Source: Antrodiella citrinella (lineage: Eukaryota > Basidiomycota > Agaricomycetes > Polyporales > Steccherinaceae). Taken from it: a stretch of DNA of 52,978 nucleotides. The notes below the pieces were generated by a model that made no database searches, was not told the origin of the DNA, and worked only from the letters and a program-made list of their open reading frames with translations. The stretch is taken from positions 1 to 52,978 of the forward strand of contig SGPM01000185.1 in NCBI GenBank assembly GCA_004802725.1, read 5' to 3'. Positions 11,723 through 22,883 of this stretch are shown here, piece by piece (within the stretch, counting starts at the first letter, position 1; every line of letters begins with the position of its first letter). A program made the translations under genes and the position numbers.

Positions 11723-12097
11723 GTGGATTGTGTGGATTCGAGTCATGTGTTCTATTCGTGCACTGTGCAGTCCGCGTATGTTCATGCTCACTCATATAAT
11801 TGGATTGCACATAGGCCACTTTAATCAAACATGATCAGTGCTAGCTACAGTTTTTACCACGCGAGAACAAAACTATGCCTCCTAGAACGATACGTGCAGG
11901 GTTCGTCGGAGTGGGAGAGAACACAGTGGCGGTAGTTATGCGAAGGAGGTCTCCGCTTTCACTACCACATGTCAACGAAGACCGTCAGTAGCTGGGAGGT
12001 CTTGTACCATGTGTTGTGCACGGATGTGGAAGGTACGTAAAAGGTACTGAAACATTCAAATAAGCTTGTGCCTATTACTACGGTCCTCGCTGACCCT
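11723..12097. other. Intergenic between converging genes
   Basis: 3' flanks of the AIM9-like gene and the membrane protein gene. Nothing else was seen. Confidence 0.5.
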
Positions 12098-13354
12098 TTA
12101 CACGCTCTGTATAGTCCTCTTTGCTGTGCTCATCCTGCGCGTGTAGATCTCTCTTTCGCGGTACATCATCAGCCACGCCGTGACCACTCCTGGACCCACC
12201 ATCACACTCAACATGCTCATCCATACCACCGTTTTCCACCCCGCCTGACTGCCTCTCGCTCGTACATCCCATACCACCCCGGTGAACAGGGCTAGGAACA
12301 CGACGATCGTGTCCCACTGCACGAAGTGCCTCACTCCCGAAGAAGCCGTGGTCAGGGCGACAGACGGAATGCCCAATCCCGTCGAAGGGACGAAGAAATC
12401 CTTCATATTCGTCAAAAACGCGGGGATTTTATCTTGCAGAGGAGCCGGGGACGGCGTGGCGGTCAACGCTGGGATGAGGACGAGGTGGACGTGTGAAGCG
12501 AACGAGCAGAGCAAGGCCGAGGCGTACGTCAATTGCACGAACGTATACCCGTCTCCCTGGCGCTCAGACCCCGGCGGCTGCGGCCAACATGTCCCACGTA
12601 GCAGCACGTACGCTTTCTGCGCGAGTACCATCCACACGGGGAACGCGATCCACACGGGGACGCGGTCCAACGGCAGCAGCCCCGGCACGAGCATCATCAA
12701 CGCAGGGACAGTATGCCCCGCCCACCACCCGACGAACACGCTCTCTGCGTCCACGCGCGACGGCTCGCCCTGTAGGTCGGGGTGCGCGTGGAGGAACGCG
12801 AGGAGCCAGAGCGGGAGAACCCAGCCGCCGCTGAAGCGTTGGTAGAGAATACCCCACACCATCGGGTGCTTCAGCAAACGTGTGCCAAGTCTGACACCTG
12901 AAGATTCGGAGCTCTGGGGACGGTGTGGGCTCAGTGGCGCGGGGCGCGGGACTCTCTGAGCCTCGATCAGAGGCAGCTGTATCGCCGCGCCGAAGGCCCA
13001 TACGAAGTTCGCTGTTATTGCGTACGCATCGGAGGACCTGTCTCCAAAGGCAGCGACGAAGAAGGAGACGAGGGGCGTGAAGAGTGCGTCCACGACTGGT
13101 ATGCGGTTGTTCGTGAGTGTGAGGGGGACTTTGGATGCCTTGTGGGCTTCGAGGAAGCGGTCGGGGGCGTGGGAGGCGTACATATGTACGACGATGGTAT
13201 AGAAGCCGAGCGTGAAGAGGAAGACGAACGTCGGTATGGCAAGGCGGTAGGAGATCATCGTTGTCGGCGTCGACGACAGCAGCGGTGTCCTGCTGCTGGG
13301 TGAGGACATGACGACTCGGAGGTTGTGTGTCGACAGCGTGCGTGAAGGGGTCAA
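12098..13354 (-). CDS. Multi-pass membrane protein of unknown function
   Basis: A single uninterrupted 418-codon frame, one of the few intronless genes here. I do not recognise the family. Eight or nine hydrophobic segments are visible: one near residues 35-55, one near 85-100, one near 115-130, two around VWGILYQRFSGGWVLPLW and GWWAGHTVPALMML, VWIAFPVWMVL, a Cys/His-containing segment ALLCSFASHVHLVLI, and two near the C-terminus. The tail is basic (MYREREIYTRRM), as expected for a cytosolic end. A Ser/Thr/Pro-rich N-terminal tail of about 30 residues precedes the first segment, and Met16 or Met33 are alternative starts. The gene is GC-rich, so long frames appear on other strands. There is no signature of a transporter or a cyclase. 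Confidence 0.8.
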   Translation of the reverse strand: MTPSRTLSTHNLRVVMSSPSSRTPLLSSTPTTMISYRLAIPTFVFLFTLGFYTIVVHMYASHAPDRFLEAHKASKVPLTLTNNRIPVVDALFTPLVSFFVAAFGDRSSDAYAITANFVWAFGAAIQLPLIEAQRVPRPAPLSPHRPQSSESSGVRLGTRLLKHPMVWGILYQRFSGGWVLPLWLLAFLHAHPDLQGEPSRVDAESVFVGWWAGHTVPALMMLVPGLLPLDRVPVWIAFPVWMVLAQKAYVLLRGTCWPQPPGSERQGDGYTFVQLTYASALLCSFASHVHLVLIPALTATPSPAPLQDKIPAFLTNMKDFFVPSTGLGIPSVALTTASSGVRHFVQWDTIVVFLALFTGVVWDVRARGSQAGWKTVVWMSMLSVMVGPGVVTAWLMMYREREIYTRRMSTAKRTIQSV

Positions 13355-13797
13355 CTATCGACTCGTACCGCACTAACACCGCATTGGGTATCCTTCAATC
13401 TTCCTGGCATGCAATCGAACTGCAGCAAGCATGGAATCTCTGAAGATCACGTTCCTGGTATCTTCCCTTTGGCCTCCGCATTGTCACTCCAGCCGTAGGC
13501 TTGGCGTGAAGTCCTGTATCGTCTGCATAAGAAATACACGTTCAGCTCTTGCAGGTATGTTTGCACGATCTTTGCATAGTAATACATAGGATGAACTCTT
13601 CGTTGTCGGTGAGGTGGGCCGGTCTAGTATCAGTATCAGCTCAGGCATCGTGATCATGATGCCTGGTATTCAGATCTCCGACAAGACCTCACCTGGTACG
13701 CCGATCTTTGATATAGGCCTGTCACTGCCAATGCTTCCCCTGATTTGTCCACTGGCACTGTACACTACATATTGTTCAAACCTGAGCGTCTGACATG
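13355..13797. other. Intergenic, no gene supported
   Basis: This lies upstream of the membrane protein gene and holds its presumed promoter. Nothing else was seen. Confidence 0.5.
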
Positions 13798-13890
13798 TGC
13801 CCCATGGCTGAGTTGGTTACAGCGTCCGACTGTTATGTGTCCTGGGCATCCTACATCGGAAGGTCGTGAGTTCGAGCCTCACTGGGGCAG
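13798..13890 (+). tRNA. tRNA-Asn (GTT), 19-base intron
   Basis: The acceptor stem TGCCCCA/TGGGGCA pairs over seven bases with discriminator G at 13890. The anticodon stem TCCGA/TCGGA closes a loop with anticodon GTT at 13832-13834. The T arm GTGAG-TTCGAGC-CTCAC is canonical. The intron at 13836-13854 sits one base 3' of the anticodon, the standard nuclear position. A run of five T follows at about 13908 for Pol III termination. Confidence 0.95.
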
Positions 13891-14104
13891 GTTCAATGTC
13901 GTCATCTATTTTTGTTACTGGTTTCATGATGCCAGACCAATACCAGACATGGGACTTACCTATCCAACGCGGCCCTTCCGTTCCTTAGAGTCTTCTCCAT
14001 TGCCAGTCGGATCCTTGAATTTTAAACCTCACGTTAGGAGGCCACTCCGTGAGCTCGCGATGTGCGAATAGGCATGTCCCTTGGCGCTGTTGATCATGAA
14101 GACA

Positions 14105-14209
14105 TGCCCCATGGCTGAGTTGGTTACAGCGTCCGACTGTTATAGATTGCCCTTCACAGGGTGATCACGGTACATCGGAAGGTCGTGAGTTCGAGCCTCA
14201 CTGGGGCAG
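14105..14209 (+). tRNA. tRNA-Asn (GTT), 31-base intron
   Basis: The mature part is identical to the copy at 13798, with anticodon GTT at 14139-14141. The intron 14143-14173 is longer and unrelated in sequence to that of the first copy. A six-T run flanked by GCGC-type sequence near 14226-14240 should terminate Pol III. Confidence 0.95.
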
Positions 14210-14967
14210 TGAGCGAGCAACTGGCGCTTTTTTGCGCCCGTGTTGTTTCATCATGATCATTGACTTATTTGAGACATGGAAAACTCCGCACGCTTTCGTT
14301 GAGCGAACGACAATCATATTGTATTATATTTTGCATACTTTGTACAAGATACAGTGGTGTTAACCGGTCTCTGCAAGACGTGACTCCGAGTCTCTCGGAG
14401 AAAATCCATGGAATTCGAACGCAACAGTACAAGTCAAGAACACAGATACCCTCCGTTCGGCCGTAAGGGAGTCCGAATTGCGCTCCAAGGAACGACGAAC
14501 GTTTGGACGGGTTGATCGGTGAGAGGGACCGTGCCTGTCACTGTCTGATCAGAGAAGAAGGAATGTATCGCAATAAACACGAGCTTGCTGTCCCGGGGAA
14601 GGAAGCGCGATGCGACGTGTAAGCAGCCAACCCCACCACGACGAGTGGGTGACAAAATGATGAGTCAGTCTAGGTAGGATGTATCGTCACGGCAAAGACA
14701 CAGAACCTCAAGCAAAAGTAAGCCCGAGGGGTTGATGAGAAAGAAAGACGGACAGATACTGACCAACGACGGCATCCCACTCCCAACAACTTGAACACGC
14801 CTCCGAACCAACACCAGGGTTCAATCGACACGTTGCCATCTCGACATCTCGTCCCGTTACCCATATCCGCAGATCACACTCCTCGATCACCCTCCCCGTC
14901 AAGAACAGGAATCGGACGAGCGCGGGAGGACGCGGGGAAATCCCTCCCTTATCGCTTCTTTTTCCTT
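14210..14967. other. Intergenic, no gene supported
   Basis: Short frames only. An Arg-rich minus-strand frame near 14.7-15.0 kb resembles a presequence but has no conserved continuation. Confidence 0.4.
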
Positions 14968-15426
14968 TTACCGACAAAGGGGCGATCCGACGTGTGGGCG
15001 CGTGTGGACGACGGGAGAGAATTCGCCGCAACATGCGTAGATCGTGATCGGACTAGGACCACTGTACCGGGTAGCGTTCGTGAATCTCGAGTGCTTGAGG
15101 ACGAAGGGACCAATGAGGGAAGAGAGGGAAGCCAAGACACCGAGGACGAAAGAGGCAAGAGGAAAGTATGCCGCCGGGTCTACTTTCGGTGCTCGGTGTC
15201 CGGAAGTTAGGGTCCGGAGGGAGCGGAAGGAACACGGGCGGAATTGACAGGTTGTGTTGCGTTGTACTGCTGTCAATACAAGACGTCTGGGCCTGTCAAA
15301 TAGCCCAGTGAATAGTGTAAGTATATGCAGGGAAGTGGGTACGGACGCGGAGATCGGGATTGGGTGCGTACGAGGCGAGGGCATGCGCCGCTGAGTGTCC
15401 GTCCTAGTGCACAGTAAGAAATTCAA
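14968..15426 (-). CDS. Possible small membrane protein, weak
   Basis: A 152-codon minus-strand frame. Its middle reads FRSLRTLTSGHRAPKVDPA, an Arg/Ser-rich amphipathic stretch, and then a hydrophobic helix FPLASFVLGVLASLSSLIGP. This layout suits a small mitochondrial inner-membrane protein, but I recognise no family. A CAG acceptor within the frame suggests that the real protein starts later and is spliced. Treat as a lead only. Confidence 0.25.
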   Translation of the reverse strand: MNFLLCTRTDTQRRMPSPRTHPIPISASVPTSLHILTLFTGLFDRPRRLVLTAVQRNTTCQFRPCSFRSLRTLTSGHRAPKVDPAAYFPLASFVLGVLASLSSLIGPFVLKHSRFTNATRYSGPSPITIYACCGEFSPVVHTRPHVGSPLCR

Positions 15427-16158
15427 CGATGGCTGTCAAGTATCGCGTTGCGATCTTACCTGCGGTTGCAGACCAGACTCGGACCACAACGAGAAGCCTG
15501 GCCTCAGGGCAATTCCGCGCCCCCGGACGACTTGTGCCCAACAATCAATACTAGACTCGTCCGTCCTCACCAATAACACGCCCACGCAATGTGAAAAAAC
15601 GCGCCCTCTTCCATTCAAACCAAATCGGAAGGGCAGGTGTGCAGGGAACACTCAAACGCGTATTTCCCCGCAATCGCTATCCAATTCATTGCCTGTCAAA
15701 CCAGGAGGGCGTTCAACCCATTGAATGGAGAGTGTGAATTTGAATTTGGCAACGTACAGAAGGGTCATGTGTGCAACCTGGAGGTGTTCCACAGACCCAC
15801 GATGCGTCTATTGTGTCCTCGTTCTCAGGGAGGTTCGGAGAGCCTGGACGTCGGGGTATGAGAACTAGATGTTATCTCTGTGTTTAGATCCGAGATCTAA
15901 AGCAAGGCTGTATCGATGTGAGGGTGTACCAGATATGTCGACGTGAACTCAAGTATGGACGTGAGGCAGCGGAGAAAGCCACGTGAAGGTTTGAAGCGGC
16001 TATTGGAATCTTCAACCTGTTTGTTTGTACTCCGAAGTCAGCAGCCGGTCTCTGCCGGTCATTCTGAATATCGGGACCCACTGGATACTTGCAGCCTCCA
16101 AGGACCCACAACGCGATATCGACCTCCTTGCATAGACTGTCCTGATACGCTGACCAAC
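15427..16158. other. Intergenic, no gene supported
   Basis: Upstream region of the Aim19-like gene. No conserved frame was seen. Confidence 0.45.
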
Positions 16159-16746
16159 ATGGCCTCCCCATCAGCATCCACGTCCCGGCCCTACTCTTCC
16201 CTAGAAGACACAATCCGACCATACTCCCAATCCCCGTACGTTCCCTCCCTACTATCTCGCAAACATGCTTCCAACCGAATCCTGTCTACAGCTGGCCAAT
16301 ATGGAGCGTCTCTGCCCTCTGTGAGCACANCCAATCTGCTCACCACAACCTGCAGTATTGACGCGTCCCTCCAGTCCTGGCGTCATCCGTGCTCCCCGCG
16401 AGCCCCGCGCGTCCGCCTCTCATGATCCGGCTCGGGTTCAGCGCGATATTCGGAGGGGCGGGGTACGTCTTATCCGAGGGGGACCAGCGTAACGGGAGTG
16501 GGATCTCTACGGGTGCGCCTCGTCTTCCCTCTTCCCTCTTCCCTCTTCACCCCTACTCATTCCTGCGTCGGAACAGCGTGGTCGATCATGTACCTGCTCC
16601 TGAATGCACGGAAGTCCCTCCGGCGACCTATCGCGCTGGGCCCGCTGGGCCTGACGGGCGCGACGCTCGTCTCGTCTGCTTTGTACGGGGCCGAGTATTT
16701 CTTGCTGCAAGACCAGATTGAGCCGGAGACGAAACAACACCCATGA
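16159..16746 (+). CDS. Aim19-like mitochondrial membrane protein, model uncertain
   Basis: Resembles fungal Aim19 ('altered inheritance of mitochondria 19'), a small protein with about four membrane segments. The start is MASPSASTSRPYSSLEDTIR. It is spliced at 16233-16234 or nearby into SPWPIWSVSAL, the family's SPxP..SALL motif. A block with RLGFSAIFGGAGYVLSEGD then NGSGIST is spliced over a CTTCC-repeat intron (about 16513-16575) to AWSIMYLLLNARKSL and SALYGAEYFLLQD, ending at the TGA at 16746. Between SALLL and the GFSAIFGG block I cannot keep one frame. The reading shifts by one base in a GC-rich run near 16390-16415, close to an N at 16330. A base-calling error is as likely as a true mutation. 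The family is fairly sure; exact exons are not. Confidence 0.65.
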
Positions 16747-18214
16747 AGTCGTTCTTCTTCGTCGGTTCTGCTACACGTCCTCCAAGTTGTGACTCGTAAG
16801 AGAGGGCTGCCGTACAATTCTGAAAAAAAAAAGATATTTGATATATGGCGCCTCCCAGGTGCCCACCGTCATTCCTCCACTTTGCTCAACATTCAGCTCC
16901 AAGACCCGCCAAACGCGTAACCCTCCACACTTCCGCTGCACGAATCACACCGGATGAGGGTTGAGCCTTGGTGACGCGTCTGACGGTGGATCCACGGCCC
17001 ACGATGCGCGCATCCAGACGTCCAGACCCCCGCCAGCCGATCCACTGTGTGTGTGTGTGTCCTCGGCCTCGCGTGTGTGTGGCACAACGTTCATGATCAT
17101 GCTCGTCCGTCGGGGCGTTCTAGCATCTTAACATGGAACGACGAACGACGGACCGTGTTCCAGTTCTGTGATGCTCCATACGCGTCTCCGTCACGATCAT
17201 GGATTCCCAAGGTTCATGAAATTTTGATTTGTGGACGACGTCCGAATGAGTCCCGCAACGAACGCGACGTATTATGACTCTGAGAAGTCAGCGTACTGTA
17301 TGACGAGCGGCGGTCCGTCAAAGCAAAAGATCTAGAGCCCTCCGGGAAACTCTCACAATCTACGACATACGCGAGCTATATTATCTACATACGAGCCAAG
17401 CCCTCCCCCGGTCCCAATCGGACTGACTGATATCGGTTCGGGTTGTGAGAGCGCAAAGAGGGGTTGGTTCTATTGCGCAAGCGGGAGATTGAGTTCACCT
17501 GAGCCCAGAGCTTCTTCCTTTCCTCAACGCCCGGAAAGCAGAGATTGTCGAAGTATGAGCTGTGCTGCAGAGACTTCTCGCTAATGCCAAGACTGGGAAC
17601 GAAAGATGCTCAACCGTCCACGATCGCGTCCACACTCCACAGTTCATTTCACGCCTCGCCCCAGGCTCGTACTCTCGCGAGTCGTGGTCGTGCCCCTCTG
17701 TATTTTCACGGATCAGAACCAAGCTGCGAGGCGACTGAATAGTGGATAGGACAGAGCTAGGCGTGCTGGAACTTGACGGATCACGATTCAGCAAATGAAT
17801 GAAGGAACGGCACAGCGAGGATAGCGCACAGAAGAAAGAAGACGGGAAGACAGACGACCGGACACGCACCTGTTGGGTCGTGTCCCGATGGATCGTATCG
17901 CGGAATACGCACTCTGAGATACGATTGTCATGCGACGCAAGACAGGGGGACTCGGGAGAAACTCTACACCTGAATTGCAGAACCTTCGAGCCACGTCGAA
18001 GAGATCTCAGCGACCATCAGCTCGAGGATGGAAGGGGACCGGTGTACCGGAGACCCCCGGTCGTGCACCGAGTCACGTTCTCTAGGAAAACACTCGGTTA
18101 GGCTGGAGATAAGATCAGATCTAATCTCGGCGATAAGCAACACCACAATGTGGATCTAGACTCTCCTTATAATAAGCTCCTCTTTTCATCGTCTCTTCAT
18201 CCACAACTCCCACC
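16747..18214. other. Intergenic, GT-repeat tract, no gene supported
   Basis: A short (GT)n tract lies at about 17045-17060 and a poly-A run near 16825. A minus-strand frame at 17495-17869 is Ser/Arg-rich with no recognisable domain. A TTATAATAAG element at about 18167-18176 is probably the TATA region of the phosphatase gene. Confidence 0.5.
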
Positions 18215-18933
18215 ATGATTCGCTTCGACAACTTGCCCCCGGAGGTCATGCAGGCCATGTGCACTCCCATGCACCAGATCATCCCTCCCTCCGCCTCCTC
18301 CCACCAACGCCCACCCACTGGCGCTCTCTACCTCGGCTCATTCTCCGCCATCCTCGACGCATCCCTCCTCGCCTCCGCAAACATCACCGCACTCGTCCAG
18401 GTCCTCGATGCTCCATGGCTGCCCTCCGTCGACGCACACGCCAAGCAGGGCATCCACCTCGAGAGCTACCGCCTCGACATCATGGACAGCACATCCGCTG
18501 ACATCAAGCCTCATCTCGAGGCCACCGTCCGATGGATCGACGAAAAACTGCGAAAAGGCAGAAACGTCCTCGTCCACTGTCAACAGGTACCCCGTCATTT
18601 TTCGTCCGCTCTGGCCCATCATTGAAAAAACTTTCTATTTTTAAAGGGCGTGTCTCGATCCGCTGCAGTCGTCATTGCATACCTCATCTACACCCACAAC
18701 ATGTCCTACGACTCGGCCTTTGACCTCGTCAAGCGCAAACGCGCCTGCGTAAAGCCCAACTCCGGCTTTGTCAGGTCAGTGCTTCTCCTCTTCCACTCCA
18801 CTCCAACAGTCGCTGATGCTATTCACACAGAGCGTTGCAGGAGTGGGAGAAGCAGTGGCGTCCTCCCGTGTCCACCGACATGCGACCCGAGATCAGACGG
18901 GCAGTCACCACCCCCGTGCTCACTCGTCACTGA
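18215..18933 (+). CDS. Dual-specificity protein phosphatase
   Basis: Hydrolyses phosphotyrosine and phosphoserine/threonine. Exons 18215-18586, 18647-18774 and 18831-18933 join in frame to 200 residues, typical of a small atypical DUSP. The active site HCQQGVSRS spans residues 121-129, with nucleophile Cys122 and phosphate-binding Arg128. The first intron falls inside this motif, after the second Gln. The general-acid Asp is probably in LDIMDS (about residues 89-94). The start of the catalytic domain, TGALYLGSFSAILDASLL, is the usual DUSP beginning, and the AYLIYTHNMSYDSAFDLVKRK helix follows the P-loop as in the family. There is no MAP-kinase-docking domain and no targeting signal. Substrates are unknown. 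Confidence 0.92.
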
Positions 18934-21356
18934 CACACACCATCGCACACATCCACCTATCCCTCTCATTAACTTAACGTGTCGAGAACGGGCATCCTGC
19001 ATTATCGTATACCACGCCAGTGGATTACGCGGTGGTCGGGCAGCGGAACGGCACTCGCGGAGAGGGGTACAGGCAATCTCCCACATCCGTACTATCCGCC
19101 CCCCGCCTCTTCCCGTCGGATTTGGACTCTGGACCCGGACGTCATACCCAACTTGTTCCCTACGTCACTTGCGCCAAATATACCATTTTGACTTTGGACA
19201 TGCTCGACGTCGGTTTCGCCCGATCCCCGATCCCCGACTTTCCCGAGTCATCGTTGCGTCACCGTCCGCTCTCAGACGACCGACGATGCAACCGGCTTCC
19301 GCATTTTATCTATGACACACCGTCGTCATCGTCACTTGTACTACCACCTAGGGTAAACGGCAAAATACTGTCCAGAATTTTGGTCGGTTATACCTCCGCT
19401 CCCGGCTCTCCTTGCGACGCGTCTTTGTTTTCATTTCGTGGGTTTTCTGTTGGACTTTTGGGATTAGGGGGAGTCTTTGCTTAGGTTACGAGTCTGTTTT
19501 GGATCGTAATCGTTCGGGATTCCTTTGTGGTTCAATCTATTCATTTGCTTCTTCATCCTTCGCGCGTGAAGGTTGGGATTTCGATCGCTCGTTCTACTTT
19601 GAGTCACAAAAAGACCTGTTGTCGCCTTTCACCTTTCATGGTATGAACCACGTTTCATACATCAAATCCATTCATTCATTCGTCGTTTCAACTCATTCAT
19701 ATACACTGCACGCAACGAACCACACACTTAGACCCCAACACCGGCTCGAATGAGCCCAGTCACGCGTGAATCCTCGAGCTCGAGGCTGACGACTCGGATG
19801 GAACGTGTGACGCGTCTTCATTAATATTGGCCCCGCACGCACACATAATAAATACCACACCCAACGCGTCCATCCAGGGTAAGGAACGACGCGACCCACC
19901 CGCGCTCCTAACCATCCGTCCCGAGCGTCCCGACCTCTATTCAATAATTTCAATTGACCATTTGACCAGGGCGCACGAGCGCGATCATGATCAAGATTTG
20001 CCGTTGACAATATCAATGGCGTGCTTGCTGTGATATAGTTACAAAGTTGAAGTTGGGGATCGACGGTACGCGTCTAGATCTTTGGGTGATTAGAGGCTGG
20101 GCGGGTATGTAATAATGTATGAGGAGCGGGACTCAGGGAGGGTCGGTGTTCGCCCACCGCCATCCACTATCTACTACCCACCCTCCGCCCATGTTTCCGC
20201 GTCACCAGCTTCCCTGGGTGCGGTGAGACGGAAAGTGCGTTGAGAGATCACAGTTGGGCTTGGCACGAACTCACGAGGAAAGTTACCGATCCAGTCATCG
20301 TATCCTGGACATTGTGTTAACCGACGTCCCCGAACCGCGAACGAGCGAAGATACACCGAACCCCAAAACCCCCGCGGACGAACAAGCCTTGAAGCTTGAA
20401 GCTTGAAGGGCTGCAGCCTCATTGCCAGGATTCATCGGAGAACCCGATCCGAGGTCGTGTGGTGTGTGTAGTGAGGGTGTGGTAACACTGAGTAAGCTCA
20501 CGATTTTTCCGAAGCAGATTCTGATCTACACACCCCTCCACACACACACGCAACGGCGATTCAAGCCTCATGTCGCCTCGCGCGTATTATAGTCTATCTC
20601 TCCGGATCGTTCGGTGCAGGGACCAGAAACACAGAGTCACCGGCGAGACGAGAATTCGAAGAAGGAGGGCGGTGGGGACGACGATCCTACGTATATGGCT
20701 CGTCATCGTTGGTGGGGATCTGGGTGGTGTTGGTGGTCCTCGCGTCGCGGGAGGGATGTAAGCCATGGACGAGATGTGCCGTGCCGTGTTGTGTTGTGTT
20801 GTGTGGGGACCGACTCGTTTGTATCTGCGCGAGTACCACCCGAAAGAGAGGTAGAAAACTCAAGGTATCTGCATAGCGTAAAGTGCATGGCAGAGAAGGG
20901 ACACGCACCATCCCTGCGTCCTGTTATGCCCTCCCTGAAAATCTTTTGTCTGCTACTAGTCCCGCCGCTGTCCCAGCCACAAAACGAACGGAACGACCGG
21001 CCGACATTCGAGCAGAAACAAGCCTCTGATCTATCAGCTTGCGTGGGGGACCATGGCAGTGGTAAGTTTGCAAGGGACTTCGCCGAGCACGGTATGAAAA
21101 GGGTACGAGAAAGAAGTCCGAGTCTGAGGTAGAGCGTAAATTGAAAGCACGCGTTCGAGTTGAAACAGACGATCTTACCGTTCAAGCTCAAGGGGGTGCT
21201 TACGCGTCGCGTTGCATGATGAGTGTCGCTGAGCGCTGAGCAGTGCACGTACCCACGACGAGAAAAACAAATTATAATGATTGGCTTCGACAACATGATT
21301 GTATGATTCAGAGTCACGGTACGACGTGTGTAAAACGATACACACGGGAAGATATC
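18934..21356. other. Gene-poor 2.4 kb stretch
   Basis: No frame here shows a conserved domain or convincing splice chain. Low-complexity features include three tandem CTTGAAG units at about 20388-20408, a CA-rich patch near 20533-20550 and a GTGTT repeat at about 20788-20806. Confidence 0.5.
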
Positions 21357-21457
21357 TGCCCCAGTGAGGCTCGAACTCACGACCTTCCGATGAATCGCGA
21401 TCACCCTAAAGATGACCTTAACAGTCGGACGCTGTAACCAACTCAGCCATGGGGCAC
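21357..21457 (-). tRNA. tRNA-Asn (GTT), 27-base intron
   Basis: The mature sequence is identical to the two plus-strand copies, read on the minus strand from 21457. The anticodon GTT corresponds to 21421-21423. The intron 21393-21419 shares the core AGGGTGATC with the 31-base intron of the 14105 copy but differs elsewhere. Discriminator G is at 21357. Confidence 0.95.
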
Positions 21458-21927
21458 TCATGTACCCTACTCTTTTGCATGTTATGAGGCAGTTGACGTC
21501 GGTGTCCACCTTCGTAAAGTCCGCATAACTCGTTATCTGTGAACATTGGGTGAACATGATTCTCGATGGAGTGAGCGTCGTTACAAAACATCATTGTCGT
21601 CTGTAGCATCGCTTCCCGCCATGTGCCCGACGCTCTCCCTCGTTCCAGACACGTTCCAGCCCTTTCTGACGCGATGCCGCCTCCCTACAAACGATGCACG
21701 CGTGCAAAATGAGTATTTTTATCAACATATGTATTTCGTACTTATGTGCAACGGCAACCGAGTGGTAAGGACGTTATAAACGCGTCGTCAGAATCTTCAA
21801 GTTCAATCTTGAACGACCCCGTCGTGCATGCCCTGATTGATCGCTTCCAAGCTCATCCATCACACTCTTTTATGCCTCACATTCCTTCTGAAACTCCATC
21901 TAAACCTCAGAAATAACTTGAACAGCA
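21458..21927. other. Intergenic, promoter side of carbonic anhydrase
   Basis: No gene was seen. This separates the divergent tRNA from the carbonic anhydrase gene. Confidence 0.5.
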
Positions 21928-22883
21928 ATGGCGCTATCAATCCTCCAATTCCTGCTCCTCTCGTTATGTCTCGTCACCTACACCCAAGCCCACAGCACCG
22001 AATCGGCTCCACCTCGTTTCGGGAGATTTGGCGCGACTGTGACCAGATCTAGACGGGAGGTCGCAGCAGCGCTCACGACGGACCCCGCGCTGGCGAAGCT
22101 GCTCGTGCAAAATGAGGCGTGGGCGGAGAACATGGACGAGACGCGTCCCGGGTTCTTCAATACCAGCGCACAGTCGCAAAATCCTGCGGTGAGCACACAC
22201 AAGACGCGTCGTGGGATGAAGATGACGACTGATACGACGCATTGGTGGGTGGCTGTAGGTCCTGTGGCTTGGCTGCTCGGACTCGCGAGTGCCGGAGAGC
22301 GTGATCACGAACTCGCTGCCGGGGGACATATTCGTTGAGCGTAACATCGCCAAGTACGTCCCCAACCCTCCTCGCATAACTGCTTACCACTCATCTTCAC
22401 CTCCACAACAGCCAAGTCCTCTCCACCGACACCAACATCCTTGCCGTCCTGACATACGCCATCGAGCACCTGAACGTCAGCAGAATCGTCATCGCCGGCC
22501 ACACGCACTGCGGCGGCGTGCAATACTGCTACGACCAAGCCGCGTCCCTGCCCACGCCCACCCCGAACCCTCTGCCCCCTCTCCCAGACCCCGTACTCAA
22601 CACCTGGCTCAGCGGCCTCTACACACTCGCCGTCCGTCTCCTCAACAACCCGTCCATCTCCACCTCGGCACCCCAAGATGCAGACGCGGCGATGGAGCTG
22701 ATTACGGTGGAGAACGTAAGGATGCAGGTGGAGAGTACGAGCGAGTTGGACGTTGTGCAGAAGGCGTGGAATGAGGGGAAGGATTTGAGGATCGTTGGGT
22801 GGTTGCATCAGCTCGAAAATGGGAGGCTCAAGGATCTGGGCATCTGTGCTGGGCCAGATGGTGATGTTGGGTGCAGTCTGTGA
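21928..22883 (+). CDS. Secreted beta-carbonic anhydrase
   Basis: Catalyses reversible hydration of CO2 to bicarbonate. Exons 21928-22188, 22259-22353 and 22412-22883 join in frame to 275 residues. The beta-class zinc ligands are all present: Cys93 in GCSDSRVPE with the Asp95-Arg97 dyad next to it, and His149 and Cys152 in GHTHCGG. The N-terminus [21 protein letters not shown] is a clear signal peptide with a cleavable AxA-like end, so the enzyme should be secreted or in the cell wall. Fungal beta-enzymes are more often cytosolic or mitochondrial. About 45 residues of Pro-rich insertion ([17 protein letters not shown]) follow HTHCGG. The C-terminus includes the usual [19 protein letters not shown] strand. 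Confidence 0.93.

Noticed and set aside
12564..13379. A 271-codon frame on the minus strand overlapping the membrane protein gene
   Set aside because: It is a shadow frame of the GC-rich membrane protein gene: Arg/Pro-rich composition, no domain, while the 418-codon frame has clear membrane helices.
17495..17869. A 124-codon minus-strand frame
   Set aside because: Ser/Arg-rich low-complexity translation with no domain or splice partner, in a gene-poor stretch.
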